From: JAGHKQ01 sp041920565
GTDB lineage: Bacteria > Bacillota > Bacilli > Bacillales > Bacillaceae_G
DNA length: 64,000 bases
Direction: 5' to 3'
Assembly (NCBI GenBank): GCA_041920565.1
Contig: JBHGXS010000053.1
Span: forward strand, 1-64,000
Part shown: piece by piece, positions 32,630 to 41,560 of the stretch
Position numbering within the stretch: the first letter of the stretch is position 1
Layout of the letters: each line of letters starts with the position of its first letter
The notes under the pieces: generated by a model
The model's input: only the letters and a program-made list of their open reading frames with translations
Told to the model about the DNA's origin: nothing
The model's database searches: none
Program-made: the position numbers and the translations under genes

Positions 32630-33088
32630 TCAGCTTGGATCTAATCGGTACGAAATGAGCTCAAAGTTTGGCGTATACACAAACGTACCGTAAATGATGC
32701 CGTTTCCCTTAATTAAATAATCAATAATATGATAATCTCCGGGTGCCATCGGAAGTTCGTCTATTTTATCAAACGGGTGCCACTGTAAAATCCCTTCTTC
32801 AGATTCCATCTTATTATCACCCGTAAAATCTGTAGCCAAAAACGAAAACATCATCCACTCCGAGACAACTTTTTCGTTTTCTTGTATAACAAACGTAAAT
32901 ACACCTTTCAGTGCAGGATTTTTCAAATAAACACCTGTTTCCTCACGATACTCGCGAACAACAGCTTCTCGTACAGTTTCTCCCAATTCCATCTTTCCGC
33001 CCGGGGCTACCCACCAGTTGCGGCGAGGCTTTTGCAAAAGAAGAACTTGATCGCCTTTTAATAATACGCAGTTGGTTACTCGTTGCAA
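32630..33088 (-). CDS. yvcI: Nudix hydrolase YvcI
   Basis: A 152-residue Nudix protein. The Nudix box is GKMELGETVREAVVREYREE then TG, with all catalytic glutamates. The family hydrolyses nucleoside diphosphates linked to another group, often 8-oxo-dGTP or capped RNA; the substrate here is open. First gene of the operon with rapZ, yvcK, whiA and crh. Confidence 0.9.
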   Translation of the reverse strand: MQRVTNCVLLKGDQVLLLQKPRRNWWVAPGGKMELGETVREAVVREYREETGVYLKNPALKGVFTFVIQENEKVVSEWMMFSFLATDFTGDNKMESEEGILQWHPFDKIDELPMAPGDYHIIDYLIKGNGIIYGTFVYTPNFELISYRLDPS

Positions 33089-33325
33089 GCTATTTCACCT
33101 CATATTTAAGCAGAGCATGCTCTCCGCTCTACAACTATACTTTTTATCCCTTGTCTGTAAAATTTCCTTCTTCAAGCAGAAAATAACCGGCACTAAAACT
33201 TTATCGATTCGGGTGCTGTCTCTCTTCTTATTAGAAGGTTCCTTTTATTATACTATCAAAAGCAGTTTGGCTCAACGAAGGGAACACGATTAAGAACGTA
33301 ATTATTAGAAAATTTAAATTATATA

Positions 33326-33419
33326 TAAGAAAAGCATTTCACCCGCGGTTAAGGCGGAAATGCCAGACATCGCACAAAATATTAAAGGCTCAGCTGCTGT
33401 TCCTTGAACTTTATACTTT
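33326..33419 (-). pseudogene. Duplicated 5' fragment of the small membrane protein gene
   Basis: This 94-bp stretch is nearly identical to 27941-28034 (leader plus first 15 or so codons of the gene at 27752-27985). On the minus strand it reads MSGISALTAGEMLFLYI and then leaves the homology. It lies in the gap between trxB and yvcI. The remainder of that gap (33089-33572) holds the trxB terminator and nothing else I can name. Confidence 0.8.
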
Positions 33420-33428
33420 TTTGATCTT

Positions 33429-33464
33429 CAAAAAAAGGAGCATGAGTCTGGAAACTCATGCTCA
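33429..33464 (-). terminator. Terminator of trxB
   Basis: GAGCATGAGT (33438-33447) pairs with ACTCATGCTC (33454-33463); seven T follow on the minus strand. It is about 110 nt after the trxB stop. Confidence 0.82.
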
Positions 33465-33572
33465 TCAAATAGGTTATATAGTGATAAGGGGGGCAATTAA
33501 GTTATTCTTACTATACACGAACTATATTTCATCGCTGTTACAACAGAATTAAAACCCCTTTACCTTACATTA

Positions 33573-34526
33573 TTATTTATTTGCAAGCTTTAACTCTTCT
33601 TTTAATTCCTCAACGTAATGTTGAACACTCTGTGCTGCGATACTTCCATCACCTGTTGCCGTAACGATTTGACGAAGCGTTTTCTCACGAACGTCACCCG
33701 CTGCAAAAATACCTCTTACCTTTGTTTCCATGCGGTCATTTGTTTCAATATAACCGTTTTCGTTTGTAATTCCTAAGTTTTCAAATGGCTTAGAAAGCGG
33801 AAGCATACCGATGTAAATGAACACACCATCTGCTTTAAATTCTTGCTCTTCTCCTGTGTTGACATCCACCAATGTCACGCTGCCTACCTTGCCGTTTGCT
33901 TCGTTGATTTCTTTTACTGTATGATTCCAAATGAAGGAAATTTTTTCGTTTGCAAATGCACGGTCTTGCAGAATTTTTTGCGCGCGAAGCTTATCACGGC
34001 GGTGCACGATCGTCACTTTAGAAGCAAAACGTGTTAAATACACGCCTTCCTCTACTGCAGAGTCGCCGCCGCCGACAACAACAAGCTCTTTTCCTTTGAA
34101 GAATGCGCCGTCACAAACCGCACAGTACGAAACGCCACGGCCGCCAAGCTCTTTTTCACCCGGTACGCCGATTTTCTTGTATTCTGCACCGGTTGCGATG
34201 ATTACAGCACGTGCCTTGAATTCTTTTTTGCCTGCTACTACTGTTTTGTATTCTTTTCCGTCAATGATTTCTTTGATATCGCCGTACGCATATTCCGCGC
34301 CGAATTTTTTCGCATGGTCAAACATTTTTGCAGAAAGCTCCGGCCCCAAAATGTGATCATAGCCCGGATAGTTTTCTACCTCTTCTGTATTTGCCATTTG
34401 GCCTCCCGGTACGCCGCGCTCAATCATCAATGTGCTCAAATTTGCACGTGAGGTGTAAACTGCTGCTGTCATACCTGCAGGACCTGCTCCGATAATAATG
34501 ACATCATAAATTTTTTCTTCTGACAC
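33573..34526 (-). CDS. trxB: Thioredoxin reductase
   Basis: A 317-residue flavoprotein passing electrons from NADPH to thioredoxin. FAD loop GAGPAGMTAAVYTSRA, redox-active CAVC (GVSYCAVCDGAFF), NADPH loop VVGGGDSAVEEGVYL and the C-terminal GIFAAGDVREK are canonical. The start is taken as GTG 34526 (MSEEKIYD, as in B. subtilis), 9 nt after GGAG; an ATG nine bases earlier has too short a spacing. It would serve the accessory thioredoxin at 3956 as well as the housekeeping one. Confidence 0.95.
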   Translation of the reverse strand: MSEEKIYDVIIIGAGPAGMTAAVYTSRANLSTLMIERGVPGGQMANTEEVENYPGYDHILGPELSAKMFDHAKKFGAEYAYGDIKEIIDGKEYKTVVAGKKEFKARAVIIATGAEYKKIGVPGEKELGGRGVSYCAVCDGAFFKGKELVVVGGGDSAVEEGVYLTRFASKVTIVHRRDKLRAQKILQDRAFANEKISFIWNHTVKEINEANGKVGSVTLVDVNTGEEQEFKADGVFIYIGMLPLSKPFENLGITNENGYIETNDRMETKVRGIFAAGDVREKTLRQIVTATGDGSIAAQSVQHYVEELKEELKLANK

Positions 34527-34625
34527 GTCATTCACTCCTTATCCAAATCCGCTTATTAAATAAGAATTATTTTAATCTGTTATTCTTATCCTAATCAATG
34601 TGACAGCAAACGTCTATTTTTTTGC

Positions 34626-36143
34626 TCACAGCCCCAGCTCTTTAATAACTTGGACATATTTTCGGAGCGTCGCCGTTGAAACGTTGTACATTTTGCTGAT
34701 TGCCGCTTGTGTCATGGTTTGGTTTTGTCTGCCTCGCACGACATAGTCGATGGCTGCCGACCAGCCGAATACATTGGAAAACGAAACCGGACTCTCATAC
34801 AAATGAAGCATCGCCTCAAACCAAAGCGTTAAGCTGTCTTCAATTAACGCATCGTCTTTTTTAGTATGGCCATATAGGCAATCTGCAATTTGCAAACATT
34901 TTTCAAGCTTGCTTAAATTCTTTGGAATGTGCTTATTGCCGCCCTGTAAAAAGAAATAACGGGCCAGCTCCACAATGACAGGATGATGTTCTTCTTTTTG
35001 GACAATTTCAAAAAACACGTGCAGCTTGTCATCAGTTTGAAGCTCATTCATTAAATATAACGCAAGCATTTTTTTCTCGTCAGCTTGTTCGTCCTCAAAC
35101 GAAAATAGAAGCTGCCGAAGGAGCGTGCCTTGATCCGAAGCAGAAAAATCTGTATGGTTCCAAGGTTCTTTTCCTTCCTTATCGGGGTAAAGCTCGACTA
35201 CATGCTTCCACATCTTTTCAGCTATTTGTTTTTCGCCTACATTATATGCGCAATACGCAAACCAATAATAAAAGCTTGCATCCCCTTCATATCCTTGCCG
35301 TTTTAAGGATTTCAGCCATTTATAGCCGAGGTCGTATCTGCCGACCGTCGCAAACATCGTACCAAGCTTGAACCTGTGCTCAAACAAGATAGGATGAACA
35401 TTTTCTAATGCATCGACCAATAGGTTTACTTCTTTATAGCGGCCGATAGAGTACAAGAAAATAATCTGGTTGCACAGCGCATGCAAATTCCCCGGATTTT
35501 TCTCTAATATCTCATTTGTCAGCTCCAATGCTTCCTCTACTTTCCCAAGCTGAAAACGTGCAACTGCCAGATTGTTATGCGCAGACCAAAACTCCGGATA
35601 ATCTGCAATCATCGTTTCTAAGATGGAAATTGCTTCATCCAGCTCACCATTGCGAATACAGCTGTTTGCCCGCTCTTGCATCACAATCAGCTCATCCTCG
35701 TCTTCCCATTCGTTTTCTTCTTCGCCTTCCTCAATGGTGATTACATCCAGCAGTTCCAGCGTTTCGTCTACAAACTCTTCTTCTTGAGTCACTTCAAGAT
35801 AGTGCTCCGCATATTTTCTTGCTTGCTGGAAAAGGCCAAGGTACGCATAGTTATTAGCCATGAAATAATAGCATTCTTCCATGTCCGGATCTAAATTTTT
35901 TATAATATCAGCCAAAATTTGATTGGACTGATGGTACTCTCCCGCTTCGGATAAAGCAGCCGCCAATTGAGATAAAATAAACGGCTCATGTTGTGTTTGT
36001 GCTGCCCGCTGCAAATATTTGATCGCCTCTTTCAAATCGTGGCGCCTATAGGCTTTCATTCCTTTTTCATAAAAAAATTGAACAGATTCGGTAAAGGAGA
36101 TGACTTGTCCTCTGTCCTTTTTTACACTTTGATTTTTCCCCAT
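34626..36143 (-). CDS. yvcD: TPR-repeat protein YvcD
   Basis: A 505-residue soluble protein made of tetratricopeptide-type helix pairs, for example YEKGMKAYRRHDLKEAIKYL, GELDEAISILETMIADYPEF and AVARFQLGKVEEALELTNEI, with an acidic linker near residue 145. The C-terminus carries a helix-turn-helix-like stretch (MTQAAISKMYNVSTATLRKYV). It matches YvcD, found upstream of trxB in Bacillus. Function unknown; probably protein-protein contacts, possibly with nucleic acid through the C-terminal helix pair. Confidence 0.85.
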   Translation of the reverse strand: MGKNQSVKKDRGQVISFTESVQFFYEKGMKAYRRHDLKEAIKYLQRAAQTQHEPFILSQLAAALSEAGEYHQSNQILADIIKNLDPDMEECYYFMANNYAYLGLFQQARKYAEHYLEVTQEEEFVDETLELLDVITIEEGEEENEWEDEDELIVMQERANSCIRNGELDEAISILETMIADYPEFWSAHNNLAVARFQLGKVEEALELTNEILEKNPGNLHALCNQIIFLYSIGRYKEVNLLVDALENVHPILFEHRFKLGTMFATVGRYDLGYKWLKSLKRQGYEGDASFYYWFAYCAYNVGEKQIAEKMWKHVVELYPDKEGKEPWNHTDFSASDQGTLLRQLLFSFEDEQADEKKMLALYLMNELQTDDKLHVFFEIVQKEEHHPVIVELARYFFLQGGNKHIPKNLSKLEKCLQIADCLYGHTKKDDALIEDSLTLWFEAMLHLYESPVSFSNVFGWSAAIDYVVRGRQNQTMTQAAISKMYNVSTATLRKYVQVIKELGL

Positions 36144-36364
36144 AAATCCTCCATTTTCTCTGCATTCACGAAGGTTAGTATATCATACAAAATTATATAA
36201 GTCCTTTTTTCCTCTATTTACAAGTATATACGATTGTACAAAAAACAAAACAATATATTATATGCATTTTCTTCCTTTTTATTCACATTTCTTGCTGGAT
36301 AGACGATGCATTTAAATGAAACATGCATTATGCACATAGGACAGCACCGGAGAACCTCCCCCCA

Positions 36365-36455
36365 AGTTTCGTACGAATTGCACGAGATTCAAAATAATTG
36401 CGCCAAAACCACGTGCATTGCACGTAACTACTTGCATCAAACACAGCATATAAAA
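36365..36455 (+). repeat. Intergenic repeat element R4 (AATTGC family, short)
   Basis: Three or four units with ATTG at 36377, 36397 and 36417 (20-bp steps). Its head CAAGTTTCGTACGAATTGC matches that of R2, and it ends in a CATATAAAA tail piece. Between yvcD and yvoF. The rest of the 36144-36467 gap is A+T-rich with nothing else seen. Confidence 0.7.
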
Positions 36456-36486
36456 AAGGAAAATGCCTCACTTCGCATTTTCCTCT
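36452..36486 (-). terminator. Terminator of the hprK-yvoF run
   Basis: GGAAAATGC/GCATTTTCC (9 bp) overlaps the end of yvoF; six T follow on the minus strand. Confidence 0.82.
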
Positions 36487-36989
36487 TGGCTTCTGCGCTC
36501 CATTTCTTCTCTCGTATAAATGACCCGCATGGGGTTTCCACCGACAAAAGCCCCGGCAGGAACATCCTTATGAACGAGCGTACCTGCCGACACAATCGCT
36601 CGATCCCCAATCGTTACTCCGGGCAAAATGGTGCTGTTGGCCCCGATCATGACTTCATCACCGATGATGACATCTCCAAGACGATATTCTTTAATTAAAT
36701 ACTCATGAGCCAAAATTGTGGTGTTATAGCCGATGACCGTGTTTCTGCCAACCTTGATTTTTTCCGGAAACATAATGTCCAGCATCACCATCAACGCAAA
36801 TGATGTCCGTTCGCCGACTTCCATTTGCAAGAACGTGCGGTACAACCAATTTTTCATGCCAAGAAAAGGTGTGTACCGGGCTAGTTGAATGACAATAAAA
36901 TTTTTCACAACCTTCCAAAACGGAACGGTTTTATACACATGCCATAAGGAATTGGCTCCTGAAACTGGATAGCGCGTCGTTCTCCTCAC
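36468..36989 (-). CDS. yvoF: Hexapeptide-repeat acetyltransferase YvoF
   Basis: A 173-residue left-handed beta-helix acyltransferase. Hexapeptide repeats are visible in KVGRNTVIGYNTTIL and IIGDEVMIGANSTILPGVTI, then GDRAIVSAGTLVHKDVPAGAFVGGNPMRVI, the usual acetyl-CoA-binding end. The acceptor is unknown. It follows ppaX by 14 nt at the end of hprK-lgt-yvoD-ppaX-yvoF, as in B. subtilis. Confidence 0.88.
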   Translation of the reverse strand: MRRTTRYPVSGANSLWHVYKTVPFWKVVKNFIVIQLARYTPFLGMKNWLYRTFLQMEVGERTSFALMVMLDIMFPEKIKVGRNTVIGYNTTILAHEYLIKEYRLGDVIIGDEVMIGANSTILPGVTIGDRAIVSAGTLVHKDVPAGAFVGGNPMRVIYTREEMERRSQEENAK

Positions 36990-37003
36990 CTATTGTTCTC
37001 CCC

Positions 37004-37636
37004 TTATAAAAGCGTCAATAAGTCACTCATCTTTTCTAACACATAATCCGGCTTATACGATTCCAAATATTCTCTTCCTTTTATTGTCCATGCCACTCCT
37101 GCCGTCTTCGTACCTGCATTTTTCCCGGCTACAATATCATGATGATTGTCCCCGACCATAATAGCTTCTTCGGGTTTGGCATCAAGCAAAGCCAACGCTT
37201 TCAAAATCGGCTCCGGATCAGGCTTCACTTTCTCTACATCATCAACTGTCACAACAACATCAAAAAACTCTTTTAATCTTGCCAGCCTTAAGCCCATCTC
37301 TACCGTTTGACGCGCCTTTGTTGTCACGATTCCGATTTTATATCCCTTTTCTTGCAATTCCTTTACCGTCTCATATACCGTTTCATATTCTTCTACAAGC
37401 AAATCGTGGTTTTTATGGTTGAATTCGCGATAGCATTGAATGAGCTCTGCTACGCGTTCTTTATCAATGGAGGTAAAGGTTTCGGTCAAAGAGGGACCGA
37501 TGAATGGAAGAATATCTTCTCTCTTGTAACGGTTCGGATAGTACTTGTTTAACGTATGTAAAAACGAAGAAATAATCAGTTCATTGGTATTTATTAACGT
37601 TCCGTCTAAATCGAATAATACCGTATTAATTTTCAT
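37004..37636 (-). CDS. ppaX: Pyrophosphatase PpaX
   Basis: A 210-residue HAD hydrolase. Motif I FDLDGTLINTNELI, motif II VTTKAR, and motif III/IV KVKPDPEPILKAL with MVGDNHHDIVAGKNAG are all present. In B. subtilis it removes the pyrophosphate made when HprK dephosphorylates HPr-Ser-P; hprK is three genes upstream. It overlaps yvoD by 11 nt, indicating coupled translation. Confidence 0.93.
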   Translation of the reverse strand: MKINTVLFDLDGTLINTNELIISSFLHTLNKYYPNRYKREDILPFIGPSLTETFTSIDKERVAELIQCYREFNHKNHDLLVEEYETVYETVKELQEKGYKIGIVTTKARQTVEMGLRLARLKEFFDVVVTVDDVEKVKPDPEPILKALALLDAKPEEAIMVGDNHHDIVAGKNAGTKTAGVAWTIKGREYLESYKPDYVLEKMSDLLTLL

Positions 37637-38573
37637 GTACGAGTTCCTTTCTATGATGATAATTTTTGTTCCGCCACAGGAATGATACGACCATGGTTAA
37701 CAATATAGCAATGACAAGGCGTATGAGCAAAAGCGGAAGCACCGGAATGCCAAGCGGAACGAAAATTAACGTATCCTCTACCACCGCGTGGCAAGCAACG
37801 AGAAAAATAAATGCCAATACTAAATCCCTCTTCGCTACCCCATCTTCTTGAACGGCCTGAATCATCACGCCTGCACCAAAAGCCAGGCCGAAAAACAATC
37901 CCGCGGCCAATGTTGTCGAAGTATTTTCCTTCATCCCAAGCATTCTCGTAAAAGGAGACATCCACTTGGAAAAGGCGGCAAGAAATCCATAGTCTTTTAA
38001 AAATTGAATGCCGACCATAAGCGGCATGGCAATCATCGCAAGCTGCAAAATGCCAAGCGCCGCATTTTGTATGGCATGTAAAATAATGTTGTCCCAGCCT
38101 TGTATTTGCACATCTGCTGAGGAAACTAAACCGTACTGCGCAATCTCTTTTCCGCCTTCCCAAACTAAGTGAATGAAGAGCGCTGAAATGACAGCCAATC
38201 CGAGACGCACCCCAAGAGCAACAACCATCTTCACACCGACCCGTGATGCGACAGAAGTCTCCACCAGCAGATTATGAGAAAACGAAAGCATGACCGCTAA
38301 AATGAAGACTTGTTTTATAGTCAGCTTCAATGTCATGATTGCACCAATTGCCGCATATAAATTCAAAAAGTTGCCGAGCACAAGCGGTACAGCCGCATCT
38401 CCCGGCAAACCGATCAGCTCCATAAGCGGTTCTATTAATTTCGTAATCCACGGAAGGACCGGTGTATACTTTAAAATCGTGACAATCAATGTGACTGGAA
38501 CAATAATTTTCCCCAGCGTCCATATCGTTTTCAGACCAACCAGCAATCCCCTTTTTAACGTTTCCAATTCCAT
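37626..38573 (-). CDS. yvoD: Nucleoside-recognition (Gate) membrane protein YvoD
   Basis: A 315-residue polytopic membrane protein with two Gate/nucleoside-recognition regions: residues about 40-140 (AVPLVLGNFLNLYAAIGAIM) and 190-290 (ENTSTTLAAGLFFGLAFGAG, HAVVEDTLIFVPLG). Seven or more hydrophobic helices are visible. Transport substrate unknown. It lies between lgt and ppaX in the conserved operon, separated from lgt by a terminator-like hairpin. Confidence 0.87.
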   Translation of the reverse strand: MELETLKRGLLVGLKTIWTLGKIIVPVTLIVTILKYTPVLPWITKLIEPLMELIGLPGDAAVPLVLGNFLNLYAAIGAIMTLKLTIKQVFILAVMLSFSHNLLVETSVASRVGVKMVVALGVRLGLAVISALFIHLVWEGGKEIAQYGLVSSADVQIQGWDNIILHAIQNAALGILQLAMIAMPLMVGIQFLKDYGFLAAFSKWMSPFTRMLGMKENTSTTLAAGLFFGLAFGAGVMIQAVQEDGVAKRDLVLAFIFLVACHAVVEDTLIFVPLGIPVLPLLLIRLVIAILLTMVVSFLWRNKNYHHRKELVHEN

Positions 38574-38585
38574 CCCCCTTTTAGT

Positions 38586-38611
38586 AAAATCCCCGCTCCT
38601 GCAAGCGGGGA
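38586..38611 (-). terminator. Hairpin between lgt and yvoD
   Basis: CCCCGCT (38591-38597) pairs with AGCGGGG (38604-38610), followed on the minus strand by ATTTTA. Likely partial termination inside the operon. Confidence 0.65.
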
Positions 38612-38630
38612 CTAACTAACAATATAACTT

Positions 38631-39440
38631 TTATTGCTCTAAATATCGTTCTTTTGCATATCCTGCTTTTCTGCGCACCACCAAGAAAATCAACGCACCC
38701 GCAAACAATGCGATAGAAACAATTTGTGCGATGCGAAACGGCCCAAGCATCAAGCTGTCCGTACGCAGTCCTTCAATAAAGAAACGGCCAAAGGAATACC
38801 ACATTAAGTAGGAAAAGAACATTTCTCCTCGGCGCAAGTTTGCTTTTCTAAGAAGAAGTAAAACTGCCACACCCGCAAAGTTCCAGAGAGATTCATATAA
38901 GAACGTCGGATGATAGTATGTGCCGTCAATATACATGTTATTGATGATAAACTCAGGCAAATGCAAGCTTTCTAAAAATTCGCGGGTAACCGGACCGCCA
39001 TGTGCCTCCTGGTTCATAAAGTTTCCCCAGCGTCCGATGGCTTGACCAAGCAAAATGCTCGGTGCAGCGATATCCGCAAGCTTCCAAAACGAAATGTTCC
39101 GCTTTCTTGCAAAGACGATGGCTGTGATAACAGCTCCGATCAATCCGCCATGAATCGCCAAGCCGCCTTGACGAATGTTAATAATCTCGCTTGGCTGCGC
39201 CAAATAGTAATCCAAATTGAACAGGACGTAATATGTACGCGCGCACAAAATGGCGATTGGTACGGCATACAATACAAGATCAATGAATGTTTCCTTCGGT
39301 AAGCCTCGGCGCTCTCCTTCCCGTATCGCAAAAAGTAAACCGATTAATACTCCTGTCCCGATGATAACGCCATACCAGTAAATCGGGAACGGTCCCAATT
39401 GGATAAACACCCGATCTAACGGTTCAATTGCTCCCAGCAT
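38631..39440 (-). CDS. lgt: Prolipoprotein diacylglyceryl transferase
   Basis: A 269-residue membrane enzyme that adds diacylglycerol to the lipobox cysteine of prolipoproteins (such as cytochrome c-551 at 53.2 kb). About seven membrane helices; signature segments are GGLAIHGGLIGAV and GRWGNFMNQEAHGGPVT, plus the C-terminal SYLMWYSFGRFFIEGLRTDS. It lies 22 nt after hprK. Confidence 0.95.
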   Translation of the reverse strand: MLGAIEPLDRVFIQLGPFPIYWYGVIIGTGVLIGLLFAIREGERRGLPKETFIDLVLYAVPIAILCARTYYVLFNLDYYLAQPSEIINIRQGGLAIHGGLIGAVITAIVFARKRNISFWKLADIAAPSILLGQAIGRWGNFMNQEAHGGPVTREFLESLHLPEFIINNMYIDGTYYHPTFLYESLWNFAGVAVLLLLRKANLRRGEMFFSYLMWYSFGRFFIEGLRTDSLMLGPFRIAQIVSIALFAGALIFLVVRRKAGYAKERYLEQ

Positions 39441-39462
39441 CTTTTTTTCACTCCCTTATCCT

Positions 39463-40395
39463 TTATCTTTCAAGATTTCCCATATCAATCGCATTCATAA
39501 GGCGCTCTGAAAACTGCTGAGCTGCATTGACTCCCATGCGCTTTAATCGGAAGTTCATCGCTGCTACCTCGATAATGACAGCCAAGTTACGGCCAGGCCG
39601 GACCGGCAGCGTAATTTTCGTAATTTCTGTATCAATGATTTTTACTTTTTCTTCATCTAAACCGAGACGGTCATAGTTTTTCGTTTGATCCCAAATTTCT
39701 AAGTCAATAATAAGAGAAATGCGCTTATAGTTGCGAACGGCTCCCGCACCAAAGAGCGTCATTACGTTGATGATGCCGAGCCCGCGAATTTCCAGCAAAT
39801 GCTCAATTAACTCCGGAGAGCTTCCGATCAGCGTATCTTGATCTTCCTGACGGATCTCCACGCTGTCGTCCGCTACAAGGCGATGACCTCGCTTTACAAG
39901 CTCTAATGCTGTTTCGCTTTTTCCGACTCCGCTTTTTCCCGTAATCAGCACCCCTACACCATATACATCCACTAATACTCCGTGAATGGCTGTTGTCGGC
40001 GCCAGCTTGCTTTCTAAATAGTTTGTCAAATGACTGTATAAACGGGTTGTTTTCATAGTGGAATGCAAAATCGGCACATTTGTGATGCGAGACGCTTCTA
40101 ACAACTCCTTAGGAACTTCATGTCCTCTTGTGACAATAATACATGGTGTCTTTGGCGTACAAAGCGCCAGCATACGCTCCTTTTTTTGTTCTTCCGTCAA
40201 TGTTTCAAAGAAAGTAAGCTCCGTTTTTCCGATGATTTGCACGCGTTCTGCCGGATAATATGTAAAAAAGCCTGCCATCTCAATACCCGGTCTGGACAAA
40301 TCGCTTGTCTTAATCGGCCGGTTGATCCCCTCTTCTCCGCTTACCAGCATCAAATGAAATTCTTCTATCAAATCTTTTGTCCGTACTTTCGGCAT
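39463..40395 (-). CDS. hprK: HPr kinase/phosphorylase
   Basis: A 310-residue bifunctional enzyme phosphorylating and dephosphorylating Ser46 of HPr and Crh, the hub of carbon catabolite repression. Walker A GKSGVGKSE, the HPrK signature EIRGLGIINV, and the N-terminal HprK domain (about 1-130) are present; ITLPVRPGRNLAVIIEVAAMN follows. Its products act with Crh (29.5 kb), and its by-product is handled by PpaX (37 kb). Confidence 0.95.
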   Translation of the reverse strand: MPKVRTKDLIEEFHLMLVSGEEGINRPIKTSDLSRPGIEMAGFFTYYPAERVQIIGKTELTFFETLTEEQKKERMLALCTPKTPCIIVTRGHEVPKELLEASRITNVPILHSTMKTTRLYSHLTNYLESKLAPTTAIHGVLVDVYGVGVLITGKSGVGKSETALELVKRGHRLVADDSVEIRQEDQDTLIGSSPELIEHLLEIRGLGIINVMTLFGAGAVRNYKRISLIIDLEIWDQTKNYDRLGLDEEKVKIIDTEITKITLPVRPGRNLAVIIEVAAMNFRLKRMGVNAAQQFSERLMNAIDMGNLER

Positions 40396-40565
40396 AGCTG
40401 AACCTCCATGCTTTCCTTAATAAACTGTTTTACGCTTGTTCTATTGTACCATTTTTTTGTGAAAACACGAAACAGTATAACATCAGCGGCAGCAGGATCG
40501 TTTCTGGATTGGACGTGCTTTTTTATTGCTAGTCCAATGTCATTTCAGCAACAATTGCAACAAAA

Positions 40566-40596
40566 TAAAAAACATTCCACCAAATAGTGAAATGCT
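40566..40596 (-). terminator. Terminator after yvlD
   Basis: On the minus strand CATTTCAC and GTGGAATG pair around a 5-nt loop (one mismatch), followed by six T. Confidence 0.65.
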
Positions 40597-40962
40597 TTAA
40601 TCCCGTTTTTGCAGCGGTTCCACAATGACTTTATCAATCAGCAAGTTTAACAGCGAGATAAAGACCGCTGCAAGCAGCGCCACCCCAAAGCTGCTGATTT
40701 CAAATGCAGCCCCCATCAATTGATCCACAATCAATAATGTAACGGCATTAATGACGATGAGAAACAATCCGAACGTCAAAACTGTAATTGGCAGCGTAAT
40801 TAAAATCAGCAAAGGCTTTACGATTACATTTAATATAGAAAGAATTATGCTTGCAATAATGGCAGTTGTGATATTTTTTATGTAAAACTGTGACGGTGTT
40901 AAAAACCCGGATACAACAATTAACACTAAGCTGTTGATTAAAATGGAAAGAATCCATCTCAT
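40597..40962 (-). CDS. yvlD: Phage-holin-like membrane protein YvlD
   Basis: A 121-residue protein with four hydrophobic helices (about 4-20, 29-48, 53-75 and 84-110), matching the YvlD/holin-4-superfamily proteins found next to yvlC in Bacillus. In B. subtilis the yvl genes belong to cell-envelope-stress regulons. It overlaps yvlC by 4 nt. Confidence 0.85.
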   Translation of the reverse strand: MRWILSILINSLVLIVVSGFLTPSQFYIKNITTAIIASIILSILNVIVKPLLILITLPITVLTFGLFLIVINAVTLLIVDQLMGAAFEISSFGVALLAAVFISLLNLLIDKVIVEPLQKRD

Positions 40963-41162
40963 GCTTCATTCACATCCTTTTCACTAGGAACAATGACAAC
41001 CCATAGTATGTACACAATCGCTAATGTTCCAAATCCAAGCAAGAACCCAATAACAAACAGTATACGCAAAATGGAAACGTCAATCCCTGTATAATCAGCC
41101 AAGCCCCCGAATACTCCTGCTATCATTTTATTGCTTTCTGAGCGATACAGCTTTTTGTTCAT
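40959..41162 (-). CDS. yvlC: PspC-domain membrane protein YvlC
   Basis: A 67-residue PspC-type protein: KLYRSESNKMIAGVFGGLADYTG followed by one long membrane segment (IRILFVIGFLLGFGTLAIVYILWVVIV) and an acidic tail. Related proteins join envelope-stress responses. It overlaps yvlD and follows the small membrane gene by 13 nt, so the three are likely cotranscribed. A yvlB homologue is absent. Confidence 0.88.
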   Translation of the reverse strand: MNKKLYRSESNKMIAGVFGGLADYTGIDVSILRILFVIGFLLGFGTLAIVYILWVVIVPSEKDVNEA

Positions 41163-41175
41163 TCTTCGTTCTCCT

Positions 41176-41487
41176 TTACTCAGATGCTAGCACTTTAACT
41201 CCTTTGATAATGTTCCAAATAAAAATAATGACATTTAACAGCCCCAAAACAAGTATGCTTCCAAATGCCAATGCCGATATTGTTTCAGCCGTACGAGTAA
41301 AAATGAACACGAACACCGTAAATATAATCCACAGTATCGGCAAAACATGAGAAAGAAACGCTTTTTTCGCATGATGCTTTACGAGCCCATCTGTTACTAC
41401 AAAGTATACAACAATCGGAAACAAAAACGGAGCAAAAAAGATGCTGAAGTAGCATCCCGCCGCAAGCAGCTTTTTCGTAGAATCCAT
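41176..41487 (-). CDS. DUF4870-like small membrane protein
   Basis: A 103-residue protein with three membrane helices: LLAAGCYFSIFFAPFLFPIVVYF, then VLPILWIIFTVFVFIF and a third near 72-95. The HHAKKAFLSH segment between helices 1 and 2 is typical of the DUF4870/Tic20-like small proteins. First gene of the yvlC-yvlD group, after uvrA. Function unknown. Confidence 0.75.
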   Translation of the reverse strand: MDSTKKLLAAGCYFSIFFAPFLFPIVVYFVVTDGLVKHHAKKAFLSHVLPILWIIFTVFVFIFTRTAETISALAFGSILVLGLLNVIIFIWNIIKGVKVLASE

Positions 41488-41512
41488 TGTCCCGTCACCT
41501 CATTTATATGTA

Positions 41513-41552
41513 TTTAAAAAAAATCTCCAAAAGAACCTTGGTCTTCTGGAGA
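41513..41552 (-). terminator. Terminator of uvrBA
   Basis: AATCTCCA/TGGAGATT stem with a run of T's on the minus strand, ending 9 nt after the uvrA stop. Confidence 0.82.
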
Positions 41553-41560
41553 TTATATCA

